Of a DNA stretch of 20,258 nucleotides, positions 19,876 through 20,258 are shown piece after piece. Each line of letters opens with the position of its first letter. The stretch's first letter is position 1. Source of the stretch: an uncultured Christensenellaceae bacterium (GTDB lineage: Bacteria; Bacillota; Clostridia; Christensenellales; CAG-314); assembly GCA_910586905.1 (NCBI GenBank), contig CAJUIV010000025.1, positions 1 to 20,258 on the forward strand, in the 5' to 3' direction. Under the pieces are notes generated by a model. That model was not told the origin of the DNA, searched no databases, and saw only the letters and a program-made list of their open reading frames with translations. The translations under genes were made by a program, and so were the position numbers.

Positions 19876-20090
19876 TGTTTTTAAGATTAACCGATGAGCA
19901 AAATAACCTTATAGTAATAAACGCGGATAAGATTTACGCGGTATGTTTAGAGAACAATAAAAGCAAGGTAGAAACTCGCGTCTTTATGGTAAACGGCGGA
20001 TATTTCATAGTGAAAGAAACAGTTTCGGAAATATCTTTGCTGTTACAATCGGCGGGCAAAGTTCTAAAATACGGGGAGAGTGAAGAATAA
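19875..20090 (+). CDS. Small protein, unknown
   Basis: A 71-residue protein (starts MFLRLTDEQNNLIVINADKI) whose ATG overlaps the previous stop (TAATG). It reads as a small beta-rich fold (NLIVINADKIYAVCLEN, then ETRVFMVNGGYFIVKE) with a C-terminal helix and the end YGESEE. The ribosome binding site, GGGGAG, lies in the 3' end of the previous gene. The junction after this gene is almost identical to the one before it. Function unknown. Confidence 0.75.
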   Translation: MFLRLTDEQNNLIVINADKIYAVCLENNKSKVETRVFMVNGGYFIVKETVSEISLLLQSAGKVLKYGESEE

Positions 20091-20258
20091 TGACAAATTC
20101 GGATAGCAATATTATTGTAAACTTGCCCAACAGCGTGGAAGCGGAACAGGACTTACTGTTCTGCATTTTACGCAACCAGGCTGTACAGTTGGAAATCTTG
20201 TCGCGATTGTCGGCAGAAGATTTTTATCAGGCAAATCACGCAATTATATTCGAGACTA
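20090..20258 (+). CDS. dnaB: DnaB-family replicative helicase, N-terminal part (runs off the window)
   Basis: The last 169 bases encode the start of a DnaB-type helicase: LPNSVEAEQDLLFCILRN, then LSRLSAEDFYQANHAIIFE. This is the characteristic N-terminal domain pattern (LP-x-S-x-EAEQ-x-L, then EDFY-x-x-x-H-x-x-IF) that mediates hexamer assembly and primase contact. The ATG overlaps the previous stop (TAATG) with GGGGAG upstream. The ATPase domain lies beyond 20258. Together with the initiator and DnaC-like loader it would complete an element-encoded helicase loading system, although it sits about 7 kb downstream of them. Confidence 0.88.
   Translation, partial: MTNSDSNIIVNLPNSVEAEQDLLFCILRNQAVQLEILSRLSAEDFYQANHAIIFET

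Noticed and set aside
7392..20258. Classic tailed prophage
   Set aside because: No terminase, portal, capsid, tail or lysis gene is visible in the 13 kb. This remains open because the right end is outside the window.
7392..20258. Insertion sequence, restriction-modification, toxin-antitoxin or other defence cargo
   Set aside because: I found no transposase, methyltransferase or recognisable defence domain. The HNH protein looks like a NUMOD4 homing type, and the nuclease-like end of the basic protein is too weak to call.

Overview
The window joins about 7.3 kb of bacterial chromosome to about 13 kb of an integrated mobile element that runs off the right end. Strong AGGAGG-type ribosome binding sites, a tRNA with encoded CCA, moderate GC and a phage-type int / repressor / initiator / DnaC cassette suggest a low-to-moderate GC Bacillota (probably an uncultured Clostridia member). 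That taxonomic call is inference; no marker gene is present.

Region 1 (1-7194), chromosome: one very large exported repeat protein (2281 aa, function unknown) followed by a strong terminator hairpin. Region 2 (7195-7391): tRNA-Ser(GCU) with its own promoter, then a terminator. The 3' end of this tRNA is the probable attachment site. Region 3 (7392-9245): leftward lysogeny block (tyrosine integrase, a small ORF, a Xre repressor) and a divergent promoter/operator switch. Region 4 (9246-11199): early rightward genes, mostly small: a Cro-like HTH, a second HTH protein, Cys-rich mini-proteins and unknowns. Region 5 (11200-13180): HNH endonuclease, winged-helix replication initiator and DnaC-like loader, joined by ATGA overlaps. 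The initiator gene carries what looks like a replication origin (two palindromic iterons plus an AT-rich stretch). Region 6 (13269-16589): membrane/surface proteins, two of them paralogues with Ig-like domains. Region 7 (16754-20258): a very basic low-complexity protein, a Zot/pI-like assembly ATPase, a Cys-cluster protein, a small protein, and the start of a DnaB replicative helicase.

Reading it together: the element integrates at a tRNA, keeps a cI/cro-type switch, probably replicates by theta using its own initiator, loader and helicase, and has a Zot-like ATPase beside membrane-anchored proteins. No terminase, portal, capsid or tail gene is visible. This points to an inovirus-like (filamentous) provirus or another Zot-bearing element with an unusual DnaC/DnaB replication module. 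Other notable features are three tracts of exactly nine G inside element ORFs (possible phase-variation switches), a dispersed 70-110 nt structured repeat, GC-rich hairpin leaders just before ribosome binding sites, and at least four places where an element gene looks broken by a small indel while the 6.8 kb chromosomal gene is intact. The G tracts and the breaks could be biology or assembly error, and should be checked against reads.
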